Origin: Fremontodendron californicum
Taxonomy: Eukaryota > Streptophyta > Magnoliopsida > Malvales > Malvaceae
Assembly: GCA_030761205.1 (NCBI GenBank)
Contig: JAULJL010000047.1
Span: forward strand, 2,425,501 to 2,489,500
Length of the DNA: 64,000 bases
Direction: 5' to 3'
The translations under genes and the position numbers were made by a program. Shown here piece by piece: positions 48,989 to 61,020 of the stretch. The first letter of the stretch is position 1. Each line of letters begins with the position of its first letter. Below the pieces are notes generated by a model. That model did not search any database, was not told where the DNA came from, and saw only the letters and a list, made by a program, of their open reading frames with translations.

Positions 48989-50469
48989 GTTGGTGTTCCT
49001 TTTCTTCTTTCCACCTGCAACTCGCTTTGAGTCAACCCGCCGAGTCTTATTCTCATAACCGCCCTTCTAACGGTCATATTGCCATGTCAGCAAATCCGTC
49101 CTTGTGATCAACACCGTCCGATTAAAACCAATCGGACGATCAGAAAATTTTGCATAATAATTTGATTAATATACTCCTTTTTTTTTTTTACTCACGAGTA
49201 ATCTCAACACTTGTTAAGGTAATGATTTAATTTTTTTTTTAATTCTCCAATGCATTAAAATAAACAAAATTTATACGTTTTCATAAATAACATTTCCATA
49301 ATTTTTTTCTTTCTAAAAACTCCTTAATAACAATTATATATTCACTTAATTAAATAATTTTATTAATCTGAAATAATCACTTATTTTAATTCGAGTTTTA
49401 TTTTGATAAATTTTTTTTTAACGTTAATTTTTAATTTTTTTTAATGATATTAGATCGTGATATACCCATTTTGTTTGTAAAAAAATAAATAAAAGTACAA
49501 AGAAATAAAAAAAGAGAGTAGTTAAGTGATTATATGTATTGATTTTTTAAATAATAAAAAACAGGTAAAGTTACTTTTTTACTTTTTTAAAGAAATTAAA
49601 TGTCTAATATAATCTTATTAATATACATATTATTTTATAATTTGATTTTAAGTTCATTTTTTAATTAAGTATTATTTGACTCGTTCAATCATAAGTTTTA
49701 TAATAAGTATATATATGTTATACAAAATATGTTTCTTCCAAATTAAGTAAGTTATCTATTTTTCAAAATAAAAAATAGTGACAAAAGTAATATTATTATA
49801 TATAATACAGTTTTTTTTATCATTAATATTTAATAGTTATGTTATTCAAATTTTTTATTTTTTAAAAGTATTTTGTTTAACATTTATATTTGATTCATAT
49901 TTTGTTTGATCCTTTAAGTTTGACGGGCCTAAACCAACCATAAAGCCCAAAAAACCTTTCAGTATGAGGGCCAGGCAAGAACCCAAAAACTGACTCGCCA
50001 ACATGTCCGTGCTCGTCGTGCCTGTAGCGCTGGACGACCCCTTTCACTTATCACCTCAAGAAATCACGTGACCTTCTCGACAACCGCATTATCTGTCATA
50101 TCGCCACCCATCATCTCAAAACTCATGTAAGATATCGACCACTTGTCTCAGATTAAGCTCCAATACGTGACGTATGCTCGACCCGTCAATAAAAATATAA
50201 ATAACCCTCTTAAGACCAGTTGAGATTCTCTAAACACCTTCAACCCCAAAAACTCTTGCTGCTATGCCTTCTTTTTTTTTATCTTCCTCCTCTCAAGATC
50301 CTCCAACATCAAAAACACCATCAACATAAATATAATTTTTAAAGTAAATAATTATTTTTAAAAAATTGAATATATTCTAATTATATACGTACTCTCGGTT
50401 CCGGTACTCTTTTTCGAGATGACATAACTTAAAAATAAAAATAAAAATGTATTTATGTGAGTGGGAAAG

Positions 50470-51456
50470 AAAGGGAAAGGGGGTGTCTTAGGTTCTCTGC
50501 ACATAGAACTTTGGGTCCCACACTTTTAAAGCCTTTTCTTGTTTTGGGATTGTGTTCTTCTCGGGAGTTACTATTTTTCAAGTAACTTTAAGACAAATTC
50601 TCTCTCTTTTTCCCTCATTGTCCTTCAAGTCAGTTTTTGTCAAACATTTTTTTCAATCTAAAGAGTCAGAGACAGATGTTTCAATCTCAAACTATTTTCA
50701 ATCTTTCTTCTGCTTTTTTGTTATTAACCTTGTGAAGGGTTTCTCTAAAGAAGACTCTTTTCTTTGTTTATAGTAGTAACTTTTTTATTAAGTTTTTTAG
50801 TTGATCTTGTTGAAAAAGAAAAAGTGGGCCTGTTTGTTGATGGATTTGGTGAAATGGGTAGTGGTTATTTTCACTTCAAAAGTTGAAAAAGATATTATTA
50901 TTTCTTTTGGTGGTGCTTTTTCTGCCAAAGGTTTGTTCTTTTTTACCTTTGCTCCTTGATTTCTTGTTTCTCTCTTGAGTTTTAGATAGGTAAAGAAAGG
51001 TTGAATTTTGATTCTCGATGTTGGTTTCCGTGAAGCTTTTGTTATTCAGTTGAAGAAAGTTTCAAGTTTTATTAAAAGTCATCTCTTTTTTCTGAATTTC
51101 TTTCTTCTTTTCCCTTGTTGGTACAAAATAAAGTCTTGGAGGAATGTGAAAAAAACCAATATTTGATTGCAGGGAGTGAATAGGTAGATTGAAAATTTTG
51201 GAGTTTAGATCTTGAAATCTAGGAAAAGGATACTTGCTTAAATAGAAGAAGCTGAATACTGTTATAGATCTTGAATTGTGGCAGGTGGGATTTTATAGTA
51301 GTTGCAAAGGAATTGGCTTGAGGAAATGAAAAATTCTGAAGCTTTCAGTTATAGGAGTATAGTTTAGTTGAATACAGAATTTTTATGTTTGGGGGATTTG
51401 GAAAGTTTGACCTTTTTTTACATGTATGGATTGAACCAGTACTCACCTGAGTAGCA
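50470..51456 (+). promoter_or_regulatory. EIN4 leader and proximal promoter
   Basis: T-rich leader-like sequence with several upstream ATGs, including a 39-codon frame at 50840-50959 (ATGGATTTGGTG...TGA). AAAGGTTTG near 50928 and TTGATTGCAGGG near 51171 could border a leader intron. The transcript start cannot be placed from sequence alone. Confidence 0.4.
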
Positions 51457-54400
51457 ATGTTAAGAGCATTAGCACTTTGCTTGTTGATTTCATTTTTTGT
51501 GATCTCGGTTTCTGCCATTGATAATGAGTTTGCAAGTTGTAATTGCGATGATGAGGGAATTTGGAGTATAAATAGCATTTTAGAGTGTCAGAAAGTGAGT
51601 GATTTCTTGATTGCTGTGGCATATTTTTCGATACCTATTGAACTGCTTTACTTCATTAGTTGCTCGAACATCCCCTTCAAATGGGTTCTCCTTCAGTTTA
51701 TAGCCTTTATAGTGCTTTGTGGATTGACTCATCTTCTCAACGGATGGACTTATTACGGTCCCCATTCGTTCCAGTTGATGTTGTCCCTCACCATTGCCAA
51801 ATTCCTTACAGCCCTTGTCTCATGTGCCACTGCAATAACACTTTTACCTTTGATCCCTCTTTTACTCAAAGTGAAAGTAAGGGAGCTTTTCTTGAGGCAA
51901 AATGTATTGGAATTAGATCAAGAGGTTGGGATGATGAAGAGGAAGAAGGAAGCCGGTTTACATGTTCGAATGTTAACGCAGGAAATCAGGAAATCTCTTG
52001 ATAAACATACCATATTGTACACCACTTTGGTTGAGCTTTCTAAGACTTTGGATTTAAACAACTGTGCAGTGTGGATGCCAAATGAGAATGGAACACAGAT
52101 GAATTTGACTCATGAGTTGAAAGCGAGTTCTTCAAGGAGCTTTCACCATTCTATCCCAACTAATGATCCTGATGTGAAGGAGGTAAAAGGGAGTGAAGGA
52201 GTGAGAATCTTGAGACCGGACTCAGCACTTGGGCTTGCAAGTGGTAGCGGATCAGATGAAGCAGGTGCCGTTGCAGCAATCAGGATGCCTATGCTTCACG
52301 GTTATAATTTTAAAGGGGGAACGCCAGAATCGGGAGAGACTTGCTATGCCATTCTGGTACTGGTTCTTCCAAGTTCAAACTCCAGGAATTGGAGCTATCC
52401 CGAAATGGAGATTGTTGAAGTGGTTGCTGATCAGGTAGCTATAGCGCTGTCCCACGCAGCAGTTCTTGAAGAATCTCAGCTAATGAGAGAAAAACTGGGT
52501 CAGCAAAATCGTGTTTTACAGCAGGCAAGAAAGAATGCAATGATGGCGAGCCAAGCAAGGAACTATTTTCAGAAAGTGATGAGTCATGGTATGAAAAGAC
52601 CGATGCACTCAATTTTGGGCTTACTTTCAGTGTTTCAAGATGAAAATATGAACTTCAACCAAAAGACTGTTGTTGACACATTGGTCAAAGCAAGCAGTGT
52701 TCTCTCAACTTTGATAAATGATGTGATGGAGATTTCCGCAAAAGATAATGGAAGGTTCTTGCTAGATATGAGACCTTTTAGCTTACATTCCATGATTAAA
52801 GAAGCTTCTTGCCTTGCCAAGTGTTTGTCTGTCTATAAAGGCTTTGGTTTTGAAGTTTGTGTTCAAAGCTCTTTGTCTGACCAAGTGATTGGTGATGAGA
52901 AAAGGACTTTCCAAGTGATTTTACATATGGTTGGCTATCTACTGGACATCAATAGCGGAGGAGGAACTGTCTCATTTCGGGTTTTATCAGATGTTGGTAG
53001 CCAGGATAAGAATGACAAAATAAATGCATGGAGATCAAGCTCACAAGACAATTATCTGTACTTAAAGATTGAAGTTGATATTCGCCGGGGCAGTTCTCAG
53101 GCTGATGCATCAGTCTCAAGCAAACACTCTTCTGGTAGGAGGCGTAACGATGATGAAATTAAGGAGAGCTTGAATTTCAGTATGTGTAAAAAGCTTGTGC
53201 AGGTGAATATCCTAGTTCTATTTCTATTTTCTATTGTCAAATCTATATCTTGTTTTGGGTACTGCATTTCAACTGATAAAGTTTACAGTGACCATACATC
53301 AAATGGAAATGAAATACTGCCTCTGTTGCCTGTGTATGATCGCCGAAACTTTCAAGGCATGTGAAATGATTTCCAGCTATTTTACTGCACTTTTAGTGGT
53401 ACATTATTTCTGGACATGTCATTGTTCTGTCAAAAAACTGTTTCAGCTTTTTCTGGCCCATGGAGATTTTTTTTTTTTTTTTTCATTTCTGTATGAAATA
53501 TGGTAAGCCAACGATTTTATTGCTCAAAACCTATATTGCTCCGACTCTTCATTTTTCTTTAAGGATCCGTGTCCAATGCATATCTGGACATGGGTATGAG
53601 GATATAACCTTCCAAATACATGGAAAAACTTTTAAAAAATTGAACATACCCGAGTCAGACAAATACCCGTATCCAACACTCACACCCGAGTCCGAGTAAC
53701 ATAGCTCAAAACTAATGCCATTTTTGCAATTGATTTCCTAAGCTTTATATTTTAAGTGTCTGGAGTTGTTTGCTCTTCGCATTTGCATAAGTTGCTGGTT
53801 TCATTGTGCTTCCTTCATCTGGTTTAGGTAATTCTACATATTCTGGATTGCATAAAAAAATAAAGTGAAAAAACAGTTGCTTATGCCTTTAAGCTTTCTA
53901 CAGGGTCAGCTAGGGGAAAAATGTTTACATAAAGGAGTCTGAATAATACAATTGTGGATATCTTTAGCATTCAAGCATTTTTTAAGACAAAATTGAGACT
54001 CTTATTATAAACACAAAATAAAGCATACATTCCTTAGACTGAAGCTATTTGACAATATTGACACCATCGGTAGAGAAATGGGATGCATGCAAAATTGTGC
54101 TTTGAAGATAATTCAATATTTTATTTCTAGATTTTATAGAAATTTTGAAAGGGAATTGTTCTTTGAGCCTTGCTGATGCACTTGAAGCTGAGTTCTGACT
54201 CTTTATTTTCTGTTCAACTAGAATAAAATGTTTTGCCTGTCTCTACCTATTGTCCTTTAATCATTCTTTCCTTCTATACAATTATGATGCATTACCATTG
54301 CATTACATGTACTAAAGGTATATTGTGTGTCTGGTATTCGCAGATGATGCAGGGTAATATATCGATATCTGCAAACTCTCTCGGTTTTGTGCAAAGTATG

Positions 54401-54886
54401 ACACTTCATCTCAGGTTTCAAATCCAATCATATATCCAAAAAACCATATTTGCACCTGGAAACTCCTCTGAGCAACCAAATTCCAACTCCAGGTTCAGAG
54501 GTCTTCGAGTTTTACTAGCTGATGATGATGATATAAACAGGACTGTGACGAAGAAACTGCTAGATAAGCTGGGTTGTGAAGTGACTGCTGTTTCGTCTGG
54601 ATTAGAATGTCTTAGTGCAGTCAGCCATGCTGAAAATTCTTTCAGAATTGTTGTTTTGGATCTTCACATGCCTGAGATGGATGGTTTTGAAGTTGCAATG
54701 AAAATCCGTAAGTTTCACAGCCGTAATTGGCCATTGATTATAGCCTTGACAGCTAGTGCTGAGGATCATGTGAGGGAGAGATGCCTACAAATGGGAATGA
54801 ATGCAGTTATTCAGAAACCTGTTGTATTGCAAGTGATGGCAGACGAGCTTCAAAGAGTTCTGCAACAGGCGGGGGAAGGGATTTGA
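51457..54886 (+). CDS. EIN4: Ethylene receptor, subfamily 2 (EIN4 type)
   Basis: An ER-membrane receptor that binds ethylene through copper and represses the ethylene response when empty, acting with CTR1. Exon 1 is 51457-53202 (582 codons) and exon 2 is 54344-54886, joined in phase 0; total 762 residues, close to Arabidopsis EIN4. In order: signal-like segment 1-20; C28 and C30 (disulfide pair); three membrane segments about 48-70, 76-96 and 106-134, with copper-ligand positions C88 and H92 (VLCGLTHL); GAF domain about 180-345; histidine-kinase-like region with H377 (MSHGMKRPMH) but without clear N and G boxes, as expected for this subfamily; receiver domain with D642-D645, phospho-acceptor D688 (VVLDLHMPEMDG) and K740. 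The intron carries a MITE. No breaks seen; it looks functional. Confidence 0.95.
53531..53703. mobile_element. Mutator-like MITE in the EIN4 intron
   Basis: 173 bp with ends CTATATTGCTCCGACTC and GAGTCCGAGTAACATA. It is flanked by a perfect 9-bp duplication GCTCAAAAC (53522-53530 and 53704-53712), which points to the Mutator superfamily. It is the best-bounded of three related copies. Confidence 0.87.
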
Positions 54887-55454
54887 GGGCGCATACTTCG
54901 GCTAATGGGGTCGTATATCCCTCGCTAGGCCGGACCTCTGATTTGATTCTTGCCCTGCAGGTACGAAGAGGTAATCGACAAGGTTTTCCGGCATTGATTA
55001 CTTATTTCATTCCCTTAGATGTTTCCAATCAAATCACTTTCAAAATCAGTCACAATATAGAGATTTTTAACATAGCATTTGATTCTGTCAATCCATGGTA
55101 TACAAAAATGTAGCCATTAAATTTAGCTAACCATTTTGCTCATTGAACTTTATTACTGGAATTTCATGGAATGACTTGAGGTAAAATTACTTGTTTACTT
55201 ATTTAATACCAAAATCAAATTGTGTGTGATATTTATGAAACTGAAAATGTAAGGAATATATATGTATACTGTCAATCTCTTTTTCTATCTGATTTATTAA
55301 TGCAACTCGAGTTAAATATCAGCAGAACACCATGCTATGATGATAAATCGATTGATTCTTGAAAACTTAACTGCATTAAGCTGAACATCTTTATAGGTTT
55401 CTCAAGCTGTTATCATTGGTTTTCAGTTTCTATCTTTCTTTTCCCATGTGTGGA
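54887..55454. other. EIN4 3' flank
   Basis: Includes the probable 3' untranslated region. GGAATATATATGTATAC near 55254 could be part of a polyadenylation region. No other feature recognised. Confidence 0.4.
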
Positions 55455-55850
55455 AGTCAGTGTTGAAAAATCAGACTGGACCGGCTGGTCGGACCGATTC
55501 AATCGGGAACTGAGTTGCCTATCCAGTCTGACACATATCAAAGAATCGAGTATACAATGAACCGGTAAAAAATCGGATTTTTAAATATTTTTATTGTTTT
55601 TTTATTAAAATTATTTTTGTAACTGATGAGATTTGAACTTTTAACCTCTTAATCATATATTAAAGATCATACCATTAAGATAAATACATATTTTTATTAA
55701 CTAATTATTATATTTAATATCAAAATCACATATTTAATATTTAATTTATTTTTTAATTGAATAATTCGGTTCAATTGGTTAGATCGGTTGAATCGGTGAC
55801 TCAGTGGTCACACCAATTTAACTTTTGACATTCATGTCTGCCTCATGTTC
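55455..55850. mobile_element. MITE-like element with imperfect inverted ends
   Basis: The left part (TTGAAAAATCAGACTGGACC ... GGACCGATTCAATCGG) and the right part (reverse complement of GGTTGAATCGGTGACTCAGTG ... AACTTTTGAC) form imperfect inverted arms, with an AT-rich centre. Target duplication is unclear. Confidence 0.5.
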
Positions 55851-56754
55851 TCAATATGTACAACAAGAAAGATGGTTCAGTTTTTTTTTTTTTTTTTTTT
55901 TTATAAAAGAGATCGCAGTCAGGAAATAAGAAAAAAGTTTGTAGATATTAGGATTCGAATCTTAGATCTGTTGGATATCACCTCTTAAGGATTACCGTAT
56001 GAACTAACTGGATTAAGCTCTGGGTTCATAGATGATTCAGTTTTAGCACAGCTTGTCGATGTCAACAAATTTTACCAGCTGACCATCAATTTTGGAGCAC
56101 AAATTCTTGGGACAAGATGCTGAAAGCCACCATAGATTTTGCACAAATTCTTTCACTAATGCTACATTCTCTCCACAAATTTGTTCACAGAAGTTGTACT
56201 ATCAATCCATCAACCATTTTATCTCAAAGGAACCCTACATTTATACAGCATTTATCTAATTACACCAACTACAAAATTCTGTCCAAGGTTAGAAAAGGAT
56301 ATTCATATATATATTTTTGAGAACTTGCTGACGAGTGTCTTAAAAATATTTATTAAGTTATTATTTATAATAATATTTTTATATTAAATGCAGTAATTGG
56401 TAATTAATTTAATAATCTTTATTACATTGCAAATTGTAATTTATTTAATATAGTAAATTTAGAGTAGGACATTCGTTAGCAAAAAAAATTGTTTTATATT
56501 TAAGAAGACAAATAAACATATATATATATATATATATACCAAAAAAAAAAAAAAAAAAGAGATTGAAAGAAGGAAAATTTGGACATCTGTGATTTGAGAA
56601 AATGAATAACTTCATCTATCTCAGATTTTAACATTAAAATTTTGGGTCCAAGTTGGGATGCTGGCAAAATTTTAATTGAGCCCAGAATACCAACATTTTG
56701 GTTATATAAAAACTCGAAAGATTCTGAACTTTAAACGGACCAGATACTTTGGAA
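55851..56754. other. AT-rich stretch with a decayed repeat
   Basis: Poly(T) near 55880-55902 is followed by GGATTCGAATCTTAGATC (about 55951), similar to GGATTCGTATTTCAAG near 47869. This is a decayed dispersed repeat of unknown class. TA and poly(A) runs lie near 56520-56560. No gene. Confidence 0.45.
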
Positions 56755-57216
56755 GACAAAGAAAATGAGTGTATCAGTAGCAGAAGCTTCGGAGTACCAT
56801 TCCAAAGACTTCAACTCGGTGTGGAGATCCGCACCCAACCTGCGAAGTATTGTCCGCTTTGATTCGAAAATTTTATGGTTTTGTCTCACAAAAGGCGTTT
56901 CACAAGTATGAGTTTAAGTCTCAACATATATATCATAATAGATCCTCAGAGTTTCCCGATGTGGGATGGGTGTGTTACAAACTCCCTCCGTTAAAGCTTG
57001 ACGTCCTCGTCAAGTCCAACATAGAACAGAACCAGGATCACACCGGGCGTTGAGAATCTAGAGGTGGCTCCCACCGTGTAGCACTTAGCTCTCTTAGGAT
57101 TCTAGAGGTGACTCCCACAGTGTAGCACTTAGCTCCTCAAGATTCTAGAGGTGGCTCCCACGGTATAGCATTTAGCTCCCATATTCCGGCCGGTGATTGC
57201 TCTTGATACCATTAAT
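56755..57216 (-). repeat. LTR-retrotransposon fragment with three ~44-bp tandem motifs
   Basis: CCCGATGTGGGATGGGTGTG near 56957 followed by CTCCGTTAAAGCTTGACGTC is typical of plant LTR-element flanks. Three copies of CTAGAGGTGGCTCCCAC...GTAGCACTTAGCTC start at 57061, 57105 and 57148. The motif is shared with the solo LTR at 34067-34190. TGGTATCAAGAGCA on the minus strand (57216 down to 57203) resembles a tRNA-Met primer site. Confidence 0.5.
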
Positions 57217-58290
57217 ACTATAAAATCACCAAAGTATCTCAAAATCTTATAAATATCAAATCTGCCAACTTGTGTAGTACTTACTAAATTAGTCGTATTT
57301 TAAGCTACAAAATTCGAAACCATGATCCGTTTTTAGATTTAGAAACTAGACTTAATATGCTTTCATCCATATAAATCTCAAATCATAATTCATCATAGAT
57401 AAATTACAGTAAAATTCCGAAATTACCCCTGGCGCAGTTTCCAAGCAGCCTGAACAGTGTTTACTAAAAAATAAGACATCTCCACTTAGAAAACTCGGAT
57501 TTAAATTCCGTTAAGTCCATTAAAAACTAGACTTGATAATATTTCCAACCATATAAGTCCCAACTCGTAATTCGTTTTAGATAAAATGCAGTAATTTTCG
57601 TAATTCACCTCTGCTGCTGTTTATAAACAGCACACACATCTCTTGGTAAAAATTGATTATCTTTTCGTAGGAAACTCGAAATTCACTTTCGTTTATCTCG
57701 TTAGAAAGAAGATTCAAATATATTTCCGACCATATATAATAATTATACTAAAAAGTGACAGATTAATACATAATATTTATTTAATCCACAATTACAGATA
57801 ACACTTTCATTCAAAATAAAATTTCTCATTCTTTTATATTCATAACAATTCAGTTCTTCATTTACCAACCTATAAATCCAATCAAAAATCATGCTTATCT
57901 CTTGATCAACGATAAAATAATGCCCAATAACTTTACCCAAATCAATCAAGAAGAATTATGAGAATTTCATAAATTTCTAGGTTTTTCTCCCAAAAAGTTT
58001 CACCCAAATTCTAAAAATCTAACAAACCATTTGTTTTGCAAATCAAAATAAGGCTTTTACTTACCTTAATCTTTCAATCTTGAAGATAAAAGCCTTAATT
58101 GCCATCATTTTCTTCTCCTATAGGGTTTCTCTTCTTTTTTCCAATTTGTTTTTGATTGCCAAAGGAAAACTGTCGACAGTAATCTGTTAGGTTTTCTTTT
58201 TTTTTTTCCTATTCATTTATTCCAATAGACTTATGGACTGAGTCCACTTGTTATTCTTAACCTATTTGGGCTTTTGGGTTGGGTATTACA
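57217..58290 (-). repeat. Decayed Ty3/gypsy-like LTR
   Basis: On the minus strand it starts TGTAATACCCAACCC (58290). It is preceded by GAATTTGGAGGACCAAATT... and a purine-rich tract AAGTGAGAGAGAATG, the usual 3' junction of chromovirus-type Ty3/gypsy elements. A splice-donor-like AAGGTAAGT occurs near 58060 (minus). The left limit is uncertain: 57217, or near 56973 if the tandem motifs belong to the LTR. Confidence 0.5.
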
Positions 58291-60734
58291 TTCTCTCTCA
58301 CTTAAAAAAATTTGGTCCTCCAAATTCAAAATTTCATGACGTCAAAGTTTGTTTGTCTCTCAAACAATGGTACATGCAATTTACCTCTTAAAAGAATAAT
58401 AAGTTATAATTTATCAAGCTTCGATCAAATTTCTTCATGATCAATCATCCAATGATAAGTCGACATAAATTTCAACTTATACCTTATGTGACGAAGTGAT
58501 CAGACATTTCAAGTATCAAATCTGAGTTATTGTCTAAAAACACAGCTATAAAAGTATAAGTCTTTTACGCATTCCATATATTTCAAAGCATACTAAATAC
58601 ATAATTCTCAATCATGGCAGATTAAGCAGCTTTACTTTAATGTAGTTTCGACTTTATTCAACTAATTCTTTGCAAACAAAATCAAATATAACAAATGTGC
58701 CCCAATTTTCATAACTCACATACATTCTCAACATTTCAAATATCAAAATCCATAATCTCTTCAATATTATCACAAAATAAGTTTTCATTTATAAAGAATT
58801 CATTATTTTATATGTTAACAATAATTCAAAATTCGTAATTGAACCCAAATTATGCTTTCGCTGCGCACTCTGATATCTTATTTAAACATAACCTCAAAAT
58901 CAACAATATTGACTTTCATGTTATTCTCGTACACCAACATAATCACAAATCCACAATATTTCTTATAATAGAATTTTCAGTTCATATCAAGTAATCAAAA
59001 CCTGTACAATTTAAATTTGATTTATAATATCAATAAACCACCTAGTCACCTCAAAATATCACATAAAATTTTATCTTTTTTTTCACTGACAATCGAAATA
59101 TTTCTTAAGAACTTAACCATCATAACCCATGACAAGGATCAACCAACAATAGATCATATCCAAAAGTTTCGTACCACACAAATTCAAACATATATCTTTA
59201 AGTGCCTAACTCATCTCCAAATATTATTCCTTTTCAAATCTCAAAGATTAAATATCATACAACAATTATACTATTCACAAAGCTTATAAACGTCATAAAC
59301 CCAAACTTTTTCTTTGAGCAAATATATTACTATCATATTTCAGTCAAAGTCAAAATATGTGTATCATAAGAAAAATCCCTTTTACAAAAATGTCAACCAT
59401 ATAACACCAAATAATAAACTTCATCTCACGGTCACAATTTACAAATACCAAACACATTCTTAACATAATCTCATAGATTTTCTAAAATATTTCAAAATTG
59501 AATCCATACTTAAATCACCAAATATAGAAAATCGTCACTAATAATACTTATTCCAAACCAATGTTTTTTTTTATAACCATAACCTTAGGCTCTTAACTCT
59601 TATACACAAAACTATAACATGTTGCATATGATAATTGATAATCTTCAAATTGAGAATTCTCATATTGCTCCTCAATCAAAATTATATTCGTGAATTAATC
59701 ACAACGGCTATTTCAAATTCATTGCACTCCAAAATAGAAATCGAATGATCCACTTCAAATAATTCCATAAAACACCAATTCACATCATCAAGCTTAGATA
59801 TTTTCTTTTTCTATTAACCAAACCACACCAAATTGAGCAAATAACATCTTAATACGTCAAAATACTAATTCAACACAGTGCATGATTGGAACTCAAAATC
59901 CACTAAGATAATATTCAATCATTATACACATAGACATCTTTTAATCAAACTTCAATAAATGCTTAATATATCAATTCTTATCATCAAGTTAGGTACAGCT
60001 CTTGAAATCATAACCATATCAATTTCCCTGAATATCCTCATTTACATCTTAATCCAGTTGATCACAAGTGAAATTTAAAACATAATCCATTAAGGAAAAG
60101 TTCACCAAAACTAACACCAATAAATACGCTAAACTCCAATTATCATTTCTTGCCAACTTCTATATTTCAAACTTTAATCTCATCAAAAATATAATTGAAT
60201 CAGTAGTCAAAGATTCGCTGAATATCCATCACAAAATTCCAAAATCTCTTAAGATTAAAATTAAGACTTCAAACCCTTAGACCTCAAAAGATCAAAATCT
60301 TACTTTGCAATAACTATCAAGCTTAAAATATTCAACTTATCAAAAGTCACACCAAAATCACTTCATTACAAATGTATCATCTCATGACAAATTCTATAAT
60401 TTCGTACTTTGACTCCAAGTATGTACAATCAAAATCGTGATAAAAAAATTTTCCTTAAAGATTCATAAACAAAACTCAAAATAATTCACTAAAAATCGAA
60501 AATCCAACCTCAATTCTATAGAATCTACGAAAATCAAAATCATTCTATATAACAAAATTGAGCTTAACCTAATTATCTTATCAAAATTCACACCAAGAAT
60601 CCATCACTTGCAACTTAGCATTACTCCTTTATCAAATTCACCAAACTTTATCCGAATCACAAATTTCAAAATTGATGCCTAAATATCAACCCGACTAAGA
60701 ACTCCAAGATCCACAGAATCACAAACCTAAGTTT
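58291..60734 (-). mobile_element. Heavily decayed retroelement interior
   Basis: Lies between a 3'-LTR junction (58290) and a primer-site-like sequence (about 60735), so it would be an element interior on the minus strand. No gag or pol domain can be recognised, and there is no long reading frame in any phase. The text is AT-rich with few CpG, as in old methylated repeats. The two borders could also belong to different elements. Confidence 0.35.
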
Positions 60735-60747
60735 TGATACCACTCTT

Positions 60748-61020
60748 TGTCACGCCCCAAACCCGAGGATTTAGGATGTAACAATGCCGCATACTCGTGA
60801 GATGAATCTCACAAGCATGCAAGGCAACTTATATCTTACAAAATCGAAAAATCACAACTCAAAGTGTCTCCAAAATTACATATTACAAAACCCCAAATCT
60901 CCAAAAATTTAAATATTACACCTTGATCGAAAAATACAAAATATTCTAACTAACTAACAAATCAACTAAAACTGATATTAAAATTACAATGAAAATTGAG
61001 ATAGTTTTCTTTGATTTTCA
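60748..61020 (-). repeat. LTR end (Ty3/gypsy-like), partial
   Basis: The plus strand starts TGTCACGCCCCAAACCCGAG. To its left, on the minus strand, GTGGTATCAAAACTTAGG follows the LTR end, a degenerate tRNA-Met primer-site position. The LTR seems cut by the next element at about 61020. Confidence 0.5.

Larger units (their letters stand above)
47471..50469. other. Intergenic region between AHL14 and EIN4
   Basis: No gene recognised. It holds a 66-bp (TA)n run (48111-48176), AT-rich text to 48950, a G-box pair (48974-48988), and a more GC-balanced stretch (49920-50330) with TATAAATAACCC near 50196. That stretch resembles an LTR promoter fragment or a distal promoter; I cannot decide which. Confidence 0.5.

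Noticed and set aside
53203..53364. EIN4 as a single 635-residue protein without receiver domain
   Set aside because: The sequence after CAG at 53202 is intronic; a GT donor at 53203 and an AG at 54343 join in phase to a full receiver domain.
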